64,000 nucleotides of DNA, taken from Pannonibacter carbonis (GTDB lineage: Bacteria; Pseudomonadota; Alphaproteobacteria; Rhizobiales; Stappiaceae). Both the position numbers and the translations under genes were made by a program. Below, in pieces: positions 32,626 through 42,097 of this stretch (its first letter is position 1; the number at the start of each line of letters is the position of its first letter). The notes beneath the pieces are model-generated. The model had not been told where the DNA came from and did not search any database. It saw only the letters and a program-made list of their open reading frames with translations. The DNA is taken from NCBI RefSeq assembly GCF_003012935.1, contig NZ_PUDR01000013.1:1-64000 (forward strand). Direction: 5' to 3'.

Positions 32626-34764
32626 ATGGCCACTGCCGTTCAGAAGATCACCCTGTCGTCCTCGCGCGACATTCCCTTCAACAAGCTGGTGCTCAGCCAG
32701 TCCAACGTCCGGCGCGTCAAGGCCGGGATCTCGGTCGAGGAACTGGCCGAGTCTATCGCCCGTCGCGGCCTGATCCAGTCCCTGCATGTCCGCCCGGTCG
32801 TGGATGCCGAGGGCAAGGAAACCGGCATGTTCGAAGTGCCCGCCGGCGGTCGCCGCTTCAGCGCGCTGGAACTGCTGGTCAAGCAGAAGCGCCTCGCCAA
32901 GGTCGCGCCGGTCCCGTGTGTTGTTTCGGAGGCCAGCGCCGATGTGCTGATCGACGAGGTATCGCTCGCCGAGAATATCGAGCGCGCACCGCTGCATCCG
33001 CTCGATCAGTTCCGCGCCTTCCAGACCATGCGCGAAAAGGGCATGACCGAGGAAGCCATCGCCGCCGCCTTCTTCGTGGATGCGAAGGTGGTGAAACAGC
33101 GCCTGCGTCTGGTTTCCGTCTCACCGACATTGCTCGACGTCTATGCCGAGGATGGCATGACGCTGGAACAGCTCATGGCCTTCAGCGTCAGTTCTGACCA
33201 TGCCCGTCAGGAGCAGGTCTGGGAAGCGATCAAGGACGGCTGGCAGAAGGAACCTTACCTCATCCGACGCCTGCTGACCGAAACCACGGTCCGCGCCGCC
33301 GACAAGCGGGCAGTGTTTGTCGGCATTACCGCCTATGAGGAGGCTGGCGGCTGCGTGCTGCGCGATCTCTTCCAGCAGGACGATGGTGGCTGGTTGCAAG
33401 ACCCGGTGCTGCTCGACCGGTTGGTGGGCGAAAAACTCAAGGCCGAGGCCGAGGCCATCGCCGCCGAGGGCTGGAAGTGGATCGAGGTCGCCATCACCTT
33501 TCCCTATGGTCACGATCATGGCCTTCGCCAGATTGTCGGCACCACAGTCGATCTGACCGAAGAGGAACGCGCCACCCGCGAGGCATTGCGCGACGAATAT
33601 GACCGGCTTGAAGCCGAATATGGCGAGGCTGATGAACTGCCAGACGAGATCGACGCCCGGCTGGGTGAAATCGAACAGGCGCTGGAAACCTTCGAGCGCC
33701 GCCCGATGACCTTCGACCCCGTCCAGATCGGCACGGCAGGCGTCTTCATCAGCATCGACGCCGATGGCGCATTGCTGGTCGAGCGCGGCTATGTTCGCGC
33801 CGAGGATGAAACGCCTGCGGAACCGGAGGCTGAGATCGTTGACCCGGAAACCGGCGAGGTGATCCAGCGGGCAGAACCGGAGGTGAGCCGCATGCGTGCG
33901 GTTATCACGCTGGGCGGTCAGCCGGTCGAACCGGAGGAGGATGACGAGACCGAGACCATCAAGCCGCTGCCTGATCGTCTGGTCAGCGAGTTGACTGCAC
34001 ATCGCACCCTGGCGCTGCGGGATGCGGTGGCGGTGAACCCGCATGTCGCCATGACGGCACTGTTGCACCGGCTGGTCATGGATTGCTTCATGCCGCGTTC
34101 CAGCCGCGGATGCCTGGAAGCACAGGTCCGGGAGGTTCATCTGCCCGCACAGGCCGAGGATCTGCGCGATAGCGCGTCAGCCAAGGCCATCGCTGACCGC
34201 CACGAACGCTGGGGCGATCATGTCCCGGCAGACGATGCCGCCCTCTGGGATTGGCTGACCGATCTGGACGATGGATCGCGCATGGATCTGCTCGCCCATT
34301 GCGTCAGCTTCGGTGTCAACGCGCTCTATGAGAAGCCGAATCCTTACAGCGGAACGGGCGTCAGCCAGCACGGGCTGGACGTTCGCCTGTCGCAGGCTGA
34401 TCGGCTGGCGCGTTCAACCGGCCTCGACATGGTGGCCGTGGGCTGGCGGCCGACGGTTGGCAATTATCTCGGCCGCGTGACCAAGCCGCGCATCCTTGAA
34501 GCTGTACGTGAAGGCGCTGGAGATCGAGCCGCTGAACTGATCGGGCACCTCAAGAAGGGAGACATGGCCAAGGAAGCCGAACGCCTCCTGGCGGAATCCG
34601 GCTGGCTGCCTGAGCCGCTGCGCATGGTGGATGATGGTGTCGAAGTCGATCCGGCATCGGGCGCTGCGGCAGAAGCCGACGATCTGCCCGATTTCCTCTC
34701 CGGCGATGGCGAGGACGACCCGGCTGACGACGAGGAAGAACAGCACATGGTCGCTGCTGAATAG
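32626..34764 (+). CDS. Large ParB/RepB-like nuclease-family protein
   Basis: The 712-residue product has an N-terminal ParB/Spo0J domain: FNKLVLSQSNVRR, ELAESIARRGLIQSLHVRPV, PAGGRRFSALELL (the C-motif-like GxRR) and VSLAENIERAPLHPLDQ. A KorB-type HTH (EEAIAAAFFVDAKVVKQRLRL) follows. The long acidic middle and C-terminal region (residues about 290-712) is shared by plasmid-core ParB-like proteins in conjugative elements and has no known function. It is separate from the parA/RHH pair at 51486 and may be a regulator or DNA-processing protein. Confidence 0.85.
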   Translation: MATAVQKITLSSSRDIPFNKLVLSQSNVRRVKAGISVEELAESIARRGLIQSLHVRPVVDAEGKETGMFEVPAGGRRFSALELLVKQKRLAKVAPVPCVVSEASADVLIDEVSLAENIERAPLHPLDQFRAFQTMREKGMTEEAIAAAFFVDAKVVKQRLRLVSVSPTLLDVYAEDGMTLEQLMAFSVSSDHARQEQVWEAIKDGWQKEPYLIRRLLTETTVRAADKRAVFVGITAYEEAGGCVLRDLFQQDDGGWLQDPVLLDRLVGEKLKAEAEAIAAEGWKWIEVAITFPYGHDHGLRQIVGTTVDLTEEERATREALRDEYDRLEAEYGEADELPDEIDARLGEIEQALETFERRPMTFDPVQIGTAGVFISIDADGALLVERGYVRAEDETPAEPEAEIVDPETGEVIQRAEPEVSRMRAVITLGGQPVEPEEDDETETIKPLPDRLVSELTAHRTLALRDAVAVNPHVAMTALLHRLVMDCFMPRSSRGCLEAQVREVHLPAQAEDLRDSASAKAIADRHERWGDHVPADDAALWDWLTDLDDGSRMDLLAHCVSFGVNALYEKPNPYSGTGVSQHGLDVRLSQADRLARSTGLDMVAVGWRPTVGNYLGRVTKPRILEAVREGAGDRAAELIGHLKKGDMAKEAERLLAESGWLPEPLRMVDDGVEVDPASGAAAEADDLPDFLSGDGEDDPADDEEEQHMVAAE

Positions 34765-34817
34765 TTCTCAGGCGGGGTGGCTTCGGCTGTCCCGTTTGCA
34801 CCCTCCGTTTCCGCAAC

Positions 34818-34846
34818 TCGCCCGGTCCTTGTGATCGGGCTTTTTC
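34818..34846 (+). terminator. Rho-independent terminator
   Basis: GCCCG and CGGGC (with an inner TC/GA pairing) enclose CTTGT and are followed by TTTTT at 34841-34845. It ends the ardC-DUF2958-parB unit. Confidence 0.7.
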
Positions 34847-34860
34847 ATTGGAGCGCTTCC

Positions 34861-35166
34861 ATGCCCGCCATCATCGACGTCGATCAAATCTTTCTTGAGG
34901 ATCGCGAACATTCCCTATCGGAGCGCACCCTGCCCTGGGAGGAAAGCCGCGACGGCATGACCGTTGTTGTGGAGCCAAAGCCCCATTGGGCCGAAGACAT
35001 GCGCGTCTTCCGGCTCGATGCCCGTGAATATTGCCGCTACGCCGAATGGACAGCTCATGGCGCTCGTGCCCGTTTCTTCGGTCATATCGACACCTCAGGC
35101 GATGATCTGATGATGAAGGCGCGCGCGATGATTGCCCGCGAGATTGCCGATGGGCTTTGGAGCTGA
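34861..35166 (+). CDS. Small plasmid-core protein, unknown function
   Basis: The 101-residue product (MPAIIDVDQIFLEDREHSLS...) is acidic in its first half and ends in REIADGLWS. Tryptophans and short beta-like patterns (VFRLDAREYCRYAEWTAHG) are present. It lies alone between a terminator and a long leader. No family is recognised. Confidence 0.6.
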   Translation: MPAIIDVDQIFLEDREHSLSERTLPWEESRDGMTVVVEPKPHWAEDMRVFRLDAREYCRYAEWTAHGARARFFGHIDTSGDDLMMKARAMIAREIADGLWS

Positions 35167-35583
35167 AGACCCGATCGCAGGGTGTTGGGCCGTGAAGGTG
35201 GGAGGTCTGCACCGGACGGGTCCAATCCGGCTTCACCATACAATCCGCCGTCCCCATCAGGGCAAGCGGCAGCCATCTCTGGCCTGAACGGAACACGATC
35301 CTGATGCCAGCATGGTGGCAAGGCTGGCGCGGCAGAGCATCTGCGACGGGTATCCGGCATCCTGTCAGATGCGAAAAACCACCCCCGCTTCCATTCGCAA
35401 ACCTTGGTCCGATCCGTCTCTTTGACATTCAACCCCGAAGGGGTCGGCTTACGCGCGCGTGCCGCCCTCGGGGATTCGGAAAAAGTCCGAACGCCCGAGG
35501 GTGATTGCAGATCCGGTCAGACACTTCGGGCGCCTGTCGCGCGGGGGATGGTCCCCCGCCTCCAAAGACAGGAGCCGGAACCC
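35167..35583 (+). other. 417-base leader with a nested hairpin
   Basis: No supported gene lies here. The main structure is CCCTCGGG...CCCGAGGG (about 35465-35502), with an inner TTCGGA-AAAAG-TCCGAA stem. A second possible hairpin, CCCCGAAGGGG, is near 35434-35444, and CGGGGGATGGTCCCCCG lies at about 35542-35560 just before the small gene's ribosome site (ACAGGAG). A promoter-like TTGACATTC is at about 35423. Confidence 0.55.
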
Positions 35584-35748
35584 ATGTCCTATGCAGATGC
35601 CACCGCCTTCGCCGCCAGCCTTGCCGCCACGCTGATGGTTTCGATTGTCGTGTTTCAGGCCGGAGACGGCACCCACGCCGCTTGCCCCGCCGCCGAGTTC
35701 GACGGCGACGACGACATGGTGAAGCTGGAGCTGGACCCGTGGGAGTAA
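35584..35748 (+). CDS. 54-residue membrane-anchored small protein
   Basis: The product reads MSYADATAFAASLAATLMVS then an acidic tail DGDDDMVKLELDPWE. One hydrophobic segment (about 6-26) could anchor it or act as a signal. ACAGGAG lies 11 bases before the ATG. The very long structured leader suggests strong post-transcriptional control. Confidence 0.55.
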   Translation: MSYADATAFAASLAATLMVSIVVFQAGDGTHAACPAAEFDGDDDMVKLELDPWE

Positions 35749-35752
35749 GGCG

Positions 35753-35940
35753 CGAAAGCGCCTCATCCCCGACGGCCCGAGCGCGGAGACCCGCGCTTCG
35801 GGCCTTCATTGCCTCAAGATGGCCCCCCATCGTCGGCAGCGGAACCGGGAACAAGCCCGGTCAGAGAGGAAGAGTGCGGGCCGTTCGGCCGTGACGGGTT
35901 GATGGCTGGAGAGAGAGGCTTTTCGGCGCCCGTCATGGAG
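35753..35940 (+). promoter_or_regulatory. Hairpin series and leader module, copy C
   Basis: Perfect hairpins AGGCGC-GAAA-GCGCCT (about 35752-35767), GGCCCGAGCGCGG/CCCGCGCTTCGGGCC (about 35776-35805) and ACCGGG/CCCGGT (about 35844-35861) precede the module. Its outer stem is GACGGG (35893-35898) with CCCGTC (35929-35934). Its inner stem is GCTGGA (35905-35910) with TTCGGC (35922-35927), around GAGAGAGGCTT. GGAG (35937-35940) follows and ATG is at 35949. Confidence 0.65.
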
Positions 35941-35948
35941 TGATGCCG

Positions 35949-36497
35949 ATGACCTTTGCCCGTTCCGAAACCTTCCGTTCCATCGGTCAGATTCTGGCTG
36001 CCGATGTTCTGCCCGCGCTTTATCGGTCGCAAAAGCTGCCGTTGCGCATCTCATGCCTCGGCGCGGCCAGCTATGACGCCAGTGACGCGGCGAACAGCTT
36101 TGACCGCGTGATCCCGCTTGGGGAATGCCCATCACTGGACGAGGCCATACAGACCGCAGCCTTGCGCGTGGCGCGCGGTAATATTTGCACGGGGCCGGAC
36201 AGCTTCCCGTTTTTTCAGCCGCGCATCATGCTCATTCAGGACCGAGATCAGCGCCTGGTCCTCGCCGGCGAAATCCGCGCCGGCATTATCCTCTGGCAAC
36301 AGCCAGTCGCGTCCGATGCCGAGGCACGCAGGATCGTGACCGAGGCCAGCCGCCTGCGCGGTATGGCGTTCCGGGCTTCGGACCCCGGCGATGCGAGACG
36401 GCTGCGTTACCGCGCCGCTGCGCTGGAGGCCCGATTGGTCGATCCCTTCTGGCGCGAAACCTCGGCCGATCTGCTCCGCCTGCCGCAGGCCGCCTGA
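35949..36497 (+). CDS. Plasmid-core protein, unknown function
   Basis: The 182-residue product (MTFARSETFRSIGQILAADV...) has no recognised domain. It is well conserved in style with the block of uncharacterised genes carried beside ArdC on such plasmids. ATG 35949 is chosen because it is eight bases after the GGAG that follows leader module C; ATG 35943 would be too close. Confidence 0.65.
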   Translation: MTFARSETFRSIGQILAADVLPALYRSQKLPLRISCLGAASYDASDAANSFDRVIPLGECPSLDEAIQTAALRVARGNICTGPDSFPFFQPRIMLIQDRDQRLVLAGEIRAGIILWQQPVASDAEARRIVTEASRLRGMAFRASDPGDARRLRYRAAALEARLVDPFWRETSADLLRLPQAA

Positions 36498-36562
36498 GCT
36501 TCACCCATTCCATCCCATTCGGCTCGGCCATACGCCGGGCCATGTCATGTCCGGAGACCGTC

Positions 36563-36979
36563 ATGGCCGATTATTACACGCACTTTTCCTGCCTGCTTGA
36601 CGTGGGCACCCCCGAAAACGCCGCCCGCGCGCTTGATCTCTACAACGCTCTGGCGGATGACAATGCCGTTGAGGATCCGCCTTCAGATGGCTTCCTGCTT
36701 TCCATCCAGCCAGAACATGGCAGCACGCAACTCTGGATGCGCGATGATGTCACCGGCGATCCCGAGCATGTCGTTCAGTTTGTCAAACGCTGCGCTGCCG
36801 AATTTGGCCTCAGCGGATTATGGGGTTTCCAGTACGCAAACAGCTGCTCGAAACCGCGTATCGACGGATTTGGTGGCGGGGCGCATGTCCTCGATCTTGC
36901 CACCGGCGAAACGGTGGACTGGATCTATACCGACGGCTGGCTTTCCACCGTGCTGGAGGGAGGCGATCCCTATGCCTGA
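36563..36979 (+). CDS. Plasmid-core protein, unknown function
   Basis: The 138-residue acidic product (MADYYTHFSCLLDVGTPENA...) has EFGLSGLWGFQYANSCSKPR and a C-terminal GETVDWIYTDGWLSTVL. GGAG is 10 bases before the ATG. It overlaps the next gene by eight bases. No known family motif is visible. Confidence 0.65.
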   Translation: MADYYTHFSCLLDVGTPENAARALDLYNALADDNAVEDPPSDGFLLSIQPEHGSTQLWMRDDVTGDPEHVVQFVKRCAAEFGLSGLWGFQYANSCSKPRIDGFGGGAHVLDLATGETVDWIYTDGWLSTVLEGGDPYA

Positions 36980-37616
36980 GATCATCGAAACCACCGTCTA
37001 TCGTCTCGATGAGCTGTCCGATGCAGCGAAGGACAAGGCCCGCGCCTGGTATCGCGAAGGCGGCTTCGATTATGACTGGTACGATGCCGTCTACGAGGAT
37101 TTCCAGCGCATCACGGAAATCCTCGGATTGAAGCTCAAGACCCGTGCCGTCCGGTTGATGGGCGGCGGCACACGGCAGGAACCCTGCATCTGGTTCCGCG
37201 GCTTCTGTTCACAAGGTGACGGTGCCTGCTTTGAATCCTGGTACTCCTACCAGAAACATGGGCCGCGCCGGATCAGAGAATACGCCCCGCAGGACACCGA
37301 ACTGCACCGCATCGCCGATGCCCTTCAGGCGATCCAGCGCCGCAATTTCTATCAGCTTCGCGCCGATGCCAGCCATCGCGGCCATTATTATCACGAATAC
37401 TGCATGTCGATCACGGTCGAGCGCGACAGCCCGACCTGGCAGGACATGACCGCTGATGCCGAGGAGGCGGTCATCGAGGCGCTGCGCGATCTGGCCCGCT
37501 GGCTCTACCGCCAGCTTGAGCGCGAGTATGATTATCTGTCCTCGGACGAGGCTGTCGATGAAACCATTGCCGCCAATGAATACACCTTCACCGCAGCTGG
37601 TCGCCGCTTCGGATGA
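36972..37616 (+). CDS. Plasmid-core protein, unknown function (toxin-antitoxin-like annotation is uncertain)
   Basis: The 214-residue product (MPEIIETTVYRLDELSDAAK...) starts with TVYRLDELSDAAKDKARAWYRE, a pattern found in proteins often labelled antitoxin of a stability system, though no toxin partner is adjacent. Tyr/Trp content is high (YYHEYC, DWYDAVYEDFQRI). It is coupled to the preceding gene and followed by a strong terminator. Confidence 0.65.
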   Translation: MPEIIETTVYRLDELSDAAKDKARAWYREGGFDYDWYDAVYEDFQRITEILGLKLKTRAVRLMGGGTRQEPCIWFRGFCSQGDGACFESWYSYQKHGPRRIREYAPQDTELHRIADALQAIQRRNFYQLRADASHRGHYYHEYCMSITVERDSPTWQDMTADAEEAVIEALRDLARWLYRQLEREYDYLSSDEAVDETIAANEYTFTAAGRRFG

Positions 37617-37635
37617 TCCCGAGAAGACACTGACA

Positions 37636-37669
37636 AGCGCCCCACCGTCCGGTCGGGGCGCTTTTTTTT
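37636..37669 (+). terminator. Strong rho-independent terminator
   Basis: AGCGCCCC and GGGGCGCT form an 8-bp stem with an inner CCG/CGG pairing and eight T (37662-37669). It ends the 35949-37616 gene group. Confidence 0.88.
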
Positions 37670-37774
37670 AGCTGCGCTTTGAGAGTCAGAGGCGGGCCGG
37701 AAGGGGTTAAGTCCGGGCGGTCGAGAGAGAGCGCTGTTCGGACCTGTCCTTTTCGCTCTCCTGAGGTTCCAGAC

Positions 37775-40700
37775 ATGAACATGGTGTTCCCCGTGACCGA
37801 TCCGGTCACGCCAATGGCGGCTGCGCCCGCCATTCTGGCTGCGGCCAATCATCTGCTCCCCCATCTCGAACGCGGTCAGCGCGTCGATGCTGCCATCCTG
37901 CGCGGTGTGATGGAAACGGCCTTCGGCGCATCTGACGCTACCGGCGTCTGGGACTGGAAGCTTGCCTATGAGGCCTGCGAGGTCGCCACGGTCCTCTTCC
38001 TGCGCAAATACGGAAAGGCGCTTTTCCGTAAAGCCGCGTCTCCGGCTGCACGGATTTCCGTGCTGGCAAAGGTCGCGGGGCTGCTGCCCACGCAGACCCG
38101 ACGTTCCGAGGAAAGCCAGAACTTCCAGCAATTTTCGACGCCGATCCCGCTCGGCCTTACCGCTCTGACGGCTGCCGCGATTACGCCCGATGACAGGGTG
38201 CTGGAACCATCGGCGGGCACCGGCCTTCTGGCGATCTTGGCGCAGACCATCGGCGGCTCGCTGATCCTCAACGAACTGGCCGAGACCCGGGCCGATCTGC
38301 TTGCCCAGATCTTTCCGGCTTTTGCCGTCACCCGCTTCGACGCCGCCCAGATCGATGATCATCTGGCTCCGGATGCTGTCCCCTCCGTGGTGCTGATGAA
38401 CCCGCCATTCTCGGTCATGGCCAATGTCAGCGGGCGTGTCGCGGATGCGGCCTATCGCCATGTTGCCGCGGCACTGGCCCGTCTTGCTCCCGGCGGTCGG
38501 TTGGTGACGATCACCGGCGCTGGCTTTGGCCCCGAAGCTCCGGCATGGCGGGACGCCTTCATCCGCTTGCAGGCCCGTGGCCGCGTGGTGTTCAGCGCTG
38601 CCGTCGATGGTGCGGTCTATGCAAAGCACGGCACCACGATCGACACGCGGCTGACCGTTATCGACAAACTGCCCGCCGACGATCCCGCCAGTTTGCCGGC
38701 TTCGCCGGGGATCGCGCCTGATGTTGCCACGCTGATCGGATGGATCGAGGAACAGGTTCCGCCGCGCCTGCCAGTGTCATTGCCGAAGATCGTGGTTTCC
38801 GCTTCGGCCACCGCGCCGAAGACCGTGCGGGGCTATCTCGCTCGCTCGGCGGCTACGCGATCTGTCGCTGCTTCGGCCAATGATCCTGATGGCGTCGAAC
38901 TCGCCTATGAGACCGTGGACTGGACGCCACCGGAAGGCGCTCGCCTGTCCGACGCGATCTATGAGGAATATGCGCTGCAATCGCTGCGTATCGCTGGTGC
39001 ACAGCCGCATCCGACCAAGCTGGTGCAATCCGCCGCCATGGCCTCGGTCGCACCGCCCAAGCCTTCCTACCAGCCCATGCTGCCGCCCGACATCTGCGCG
39101 CGTCTGTCGGACGCCCAGCTTGAAACGGTGATCTATGCCGGTGAAGCCCACGCCGATCATCTCGCCGGCGCCTGGACCGTGGACGAGCATTTCGACAATG
39201 TGAGCGCCGCGCCCGAGGATGCTGCCGGATCGATCCGCTTTCGCCGGGGCTTCATGCTCGGTGATGGAACCGGCGCTGGCAAGGGTCGCCAGTCCGCCGC
39301 CATCATTCTCGACAACTGGCTGCGAGGGCGCCGCAAGGCGATCTGGATCTCCAAATCCGACAAGCTGATCGAGGACGCGCAACGCGACTGGTCGGCGCTC
39401 GGCATGGAGCGGCTGCTTGTCACACCTCTGTCACGCTTCCCGCAGGGCAAGCCGATCACGCTATCGGAAGGCATCCTGTTTACCACCTATGCCACGCTGC
39501 GCTCCGATGACCGGGGCGAGAAGGTTTCCCGCGTCAAGCAGATCGTCGAATGGTTGGGGTCCGATTTCGATGGAGCCATTATCTTCGACGAGAGCCATTC
39601 CATGCAGAATGCCGGTGGCGGAAAAGGTGAACGCGGTGATGTCGCCGCCTCGCAGCAGGGACGTGCGGGCCTGCGGCTTCAGCACGCGCTGCCCGACGCC
39701 CGCGTCGTCTATGTCTCGGCGACTGGCGCCACCACCGTCCACAATCTCGCCTATGCTCAGCGCCTCGGCCTCTGGGGCGGTGAGGACTTTCCGTTCCAGA
39801 CCCGCGCCGAGTTCGTCGAGGCGATCGAATCCGGTGGCGTTGCGGCCATGGAGGTCCTGGCCCGCGACCTGCGATCTCTCGGCCTCTATACCGCCCGCTC
39901 ACTCTCCTATGATGGCGTCGAATATGAACTGATCGAGCATCAGCTCACGGACGAACAGCGGCACATCTACGACTCATATGCTGCCGCCTTCGCTGTCATT
40001 CATGGGAACCTGGACGCGGCGATGGAAGCCGCCAACATCACCGGCAGCGAGGGGACGCTGAACCGGCAGGCCAAATCCGCCGCCCGTTCGGCCTTTGAAA
40101 GCACCAAGCAGCGCTTCTTTGGCCATCTGCTGACCTCCATGAAAACCCCGACCCTGATCCGGTCCATTGATGCCGATCTTGAAGCGGGCCATGCGGCCGT
40201 CATCCAGATCGTCTCGACCGGCGAAGCGCTGATGGAACGGCGGCTATCCGAGATCCCCACCGAGGAATGGAATGATATTTCCGTCGATGTCACTCCGAGG
40301 GAATATGTCGGCTCGTATTTGCAGCATTCCTTTCCGGTGCAGCTCTATGAACCTTTCAGCGATGGCGAGGGCAACCTGTCGTCACGCCCCGTCTTCCGCG
40401 ATGGTCAGCCGGTGGAATGCCGCGAAGCGGTGGCGCGGCGCGACGAGATGCTGGAGCAGCTGGGTTCGCTTCCGCCTGTCCCCGGTGCGCTCGACCAGAT
40501 CGTGCAGCGCTTCGGCACGGATATTGTGGCGGAGGTCACGGGCCGCTCACGCCGGATCGTGCGCAAGGGTATTGGAGCAGCGGCCCACCTAGCCGTCGAG
40601 AACCGTGCGCCTTCTGCCAATCTTGCCGAGACTTCGGCCTTCATGGATGATCAGAAGCGCATTCTGGTCTTCTCGGATGCCGGTGGCACGGGGCGCAGCT

Positions 40701-42097
40701 ATCACGCCGAACTCTCGGCGCGAAACCAGCGGCTGCGCGTGCATTACCTGCTGGAGCCAGGCTGGAAGGCAGATGCCGCCATTCAGGGGCTGGGCCGCAC
40801 CAACCGGACCAATCAGGCGCAGCCGCCGCTCTTCCGCCCCATCGCTACGGATGTCAAAGCCGAGAAGCGCTTCCTCTCGACCATCGCCCGCCGTCTCGAC
40901 ACGCTGGGCGCGATCACGCGCGGCCAGCGCCAGACCGGCGGTCAGGGGCTGTTCCGTCCGGAGGATAATCTGGAATCCGCCTATGCCCGCGACGCGCTGC
41001 GCCAGCTCTATCTGCTGATCGTGCGCGGCAAGGTCGAGGGCTGCTCGCTCGAACGGTTTGAATCCGCCACCGGCCTGAAGCTGATGGACAGCACCGGTGT
41101 GAAGGACGAACTGCCGCCGATCACCACCTTCCTCAACCGCCTGCTGGCGCTGACCATCGAATTGCAGGGCATCCTGTTCTCGGCCTTCGAGCAGCTTCTG
41201 CAGGCACGGATCGACGGAGCAATCGCATCCGGCACCTATGACATGGGGCTGGAGACGCTGAAGGCCGAAAGCTTCATCGTCACAGACCGGCAGGTCATCC
41301 ACACCCATCCGGGCACCGGCGCGGAAACCCGGCTCCTGACGCTCACCGAGCGCAAACGCAATCAGCCGGTTACGCTCAATGCCGCCCTGGCGGAACTGGA
41401 TGATCCCCGCGCAAGATTGCTCATCAACGAGCGATCCGGTCGCGCTGCCGTTCAGGTCCCGACCACCAGCGTCATGCTGGATGATGGTGAGATCGAAAGG
41501 CGCGTGCGGCTGATCCGGCCGATGGAAGCGATGAACATTCCGGTGCGGGCGATGGGCGAGACCCATTGGATCGAGGCTGACCGTGCCGCCTTCACCACAG
41601 CCTGGAAGGCGGAACTGGCCCAGGTGCCGGAGTTCACCGACAGCATCCTGCATATGGTGTCAGGGCTGCTTCTGCCGATCTGGAAACGCCTGCCGCAGGA
41701 CTCCGCCCGCGTCTATCGGCTCCAGACCGACGAGGGCGAACGCATCATCGGTCGCCGGGTATCGCCGGCCTGGGCCGCCAATGCTTCGACCAGTGGCGTC
41801 ACCAACAACCTGACACCGGATGCCGCCTATGCCGCGCTGATCGAAGGTCGCACGATCCTTGATCTCGCCGAAGGGCTGAAACTGCGCCGCGTCCGCGTCA
41901 TGGGCGCCAACCGGATCGAACTGACCGGCTTTACTGATGCGATGCGTGACCGGCTGCGAGCCTATGGCCTCTTCAGTGAGATCATCTCGTGGAAACTGCG
42001 CTTCTTCGTGCCCGTGGATGCAACGGGGCCGGAGATCATCGGCAAACTGCTTGACCGCTTCCCGGTTGAGCGCATCGGTGAGCGGGAGGCCGCATAA
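37775..42097 (+). CDS. Methyltransferase-strawberry-notch helicase fusion
   Basis: The product, about 1,440 residues, has an N-terminal adenine methyltransferase-like domain (LEPSAGTGLLAIL motif I about 143-155, LMNPPFSV motif IV about 207-214). An SF2 helicase of the strawberry-notch type follows: GDGTGAGKGRQSA Walker A (about 500), IIFDESHSMQNA motif II (about 605), LGRTNRTNQAQPP late motif (about 1,008). The C-terminal SNO domain includes GRRVSPAWAANAS. Such fusions are common on conjugative plasmids; the role in DNA protection or establishment is not settled. The leader at 37690-37760 may hold a divergent fourth module. Confidence 0.88.
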   Translation: MNMVFPVTDPVTPMAAAPAILAAANHLLPHLERGQRVDAAILRGVMETAFGASDATGVWDWKLAYEACEVATVLFLRKYGKALFRKAASPAARISVLAKVAGLLPTQTRRSEESQNFQQFSTPIPLGLTALTAAAITPDDRVLEPSAGTGLLAILAQTIGGSLILNELAETRADLLAQIFPAFAVTRFDAAQIDDHLAPDAVPSVVLMNPPFSVMANVSGRVADAAYRHVAAALARLAPGGRLVTITGAGFGPEAPAWRDAFIRLQARGRVVFSAAVDGAVYAKHGTTIDTRLTVIDKLPADDPASLPASPGIAPDVATLIGWIEEQVPPRLPVSLPKIVVSASATAPKTVRGYLARSAATRSVAASANDPDGVELAYETVDWTPPEGARLSDAIYEEYALQSLRIAGAQPHPTKLVQSAAMASVAPPKPSYQPMLPPDICARLSDAQLETVIYAGEAHADHLAGAWTVDEHFDNVSAAPEDAAGSIRFRRGFMLGDGTGAGKGRQSAAIILDNWLRGRRKAIWISKSDKLIEDAQRDWSALGMERLLVTPLSRFPQGKPITLSEGILFTTYATLRSDDRGEKVSRVKQIVEWLGSDFDGAIIFDESHSMQNAGGGKGERGDVAASQQGRAGLRLQHALPDARVVYVSATGATTVHNLAYAQRLGLWGGEDFPFQTRAEFVEAIESGGVAAMEVLARDLRSLGLYTARSLSYDGVEYELIEHQLTDEQRHIYDSYAAAFAVIHGNLDAAMEAANITGSEGTLNRQAKSAARSAFESTKQRFFGHLLTSMKTPTLIRSIDADLEAGHAAVIQIVSTGEALMERRLSEIPTEEWNDISVDVTPREYVGSYLQHSFPVQLYEPFSDGEGNLSSRPVFRDGQPVECREAVARRDEMLEQLGSLPPVPGALDQIVQRFGTDIVAEVTGRSRRIVRKGIGAAAHLAVENRAPSANLAETSAFMDDQKRILVFSDAGGTGRSYHAELSARNQRLRVHYLLEPGWKADAAIQGLGRTNRTNQAQPPLFRPIATDVKAEKRFLSTIARRLDTLGAITRGQRQTGGQGLFRPEDNLESAYARDALRQLYLLIVRGKVEGCSLERFESATGLKLMDSTGVKDELPPITTFLNRLLALTIELQGILFSAFEQLLQARIDGAIASGTYDMGLETLKAESFIVTDRQVIHTHPGTGAETRLLTLTERKRNQPVTLNAALAELDDPRARLLINERSGRAAVQVPTTSVMLDDGEIERRVRLIRPMEAMNIPVRAMGETHWIEADRAAFTTAWKAELAQVPEFTDSILHMVSGLLLPIWKRLPQDSARVYRLQTDEGERIIGRRVSPAWAANASTSGVTNNLTPDAAYAALIEGRTILDLAEGLKLRRVRVMGANRIELTGFTDAMRDRLRAYGLFSEIISWKLRFFVPVDATGPEIIGKLLDRFPVERIGEREAA

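Noticed and set aside
40589-41653. A minus-strand frame inside the helicase fusion gene
   Set aside because: The helicase reading frame is continuous and family-like; the antisense has no recognisable features.
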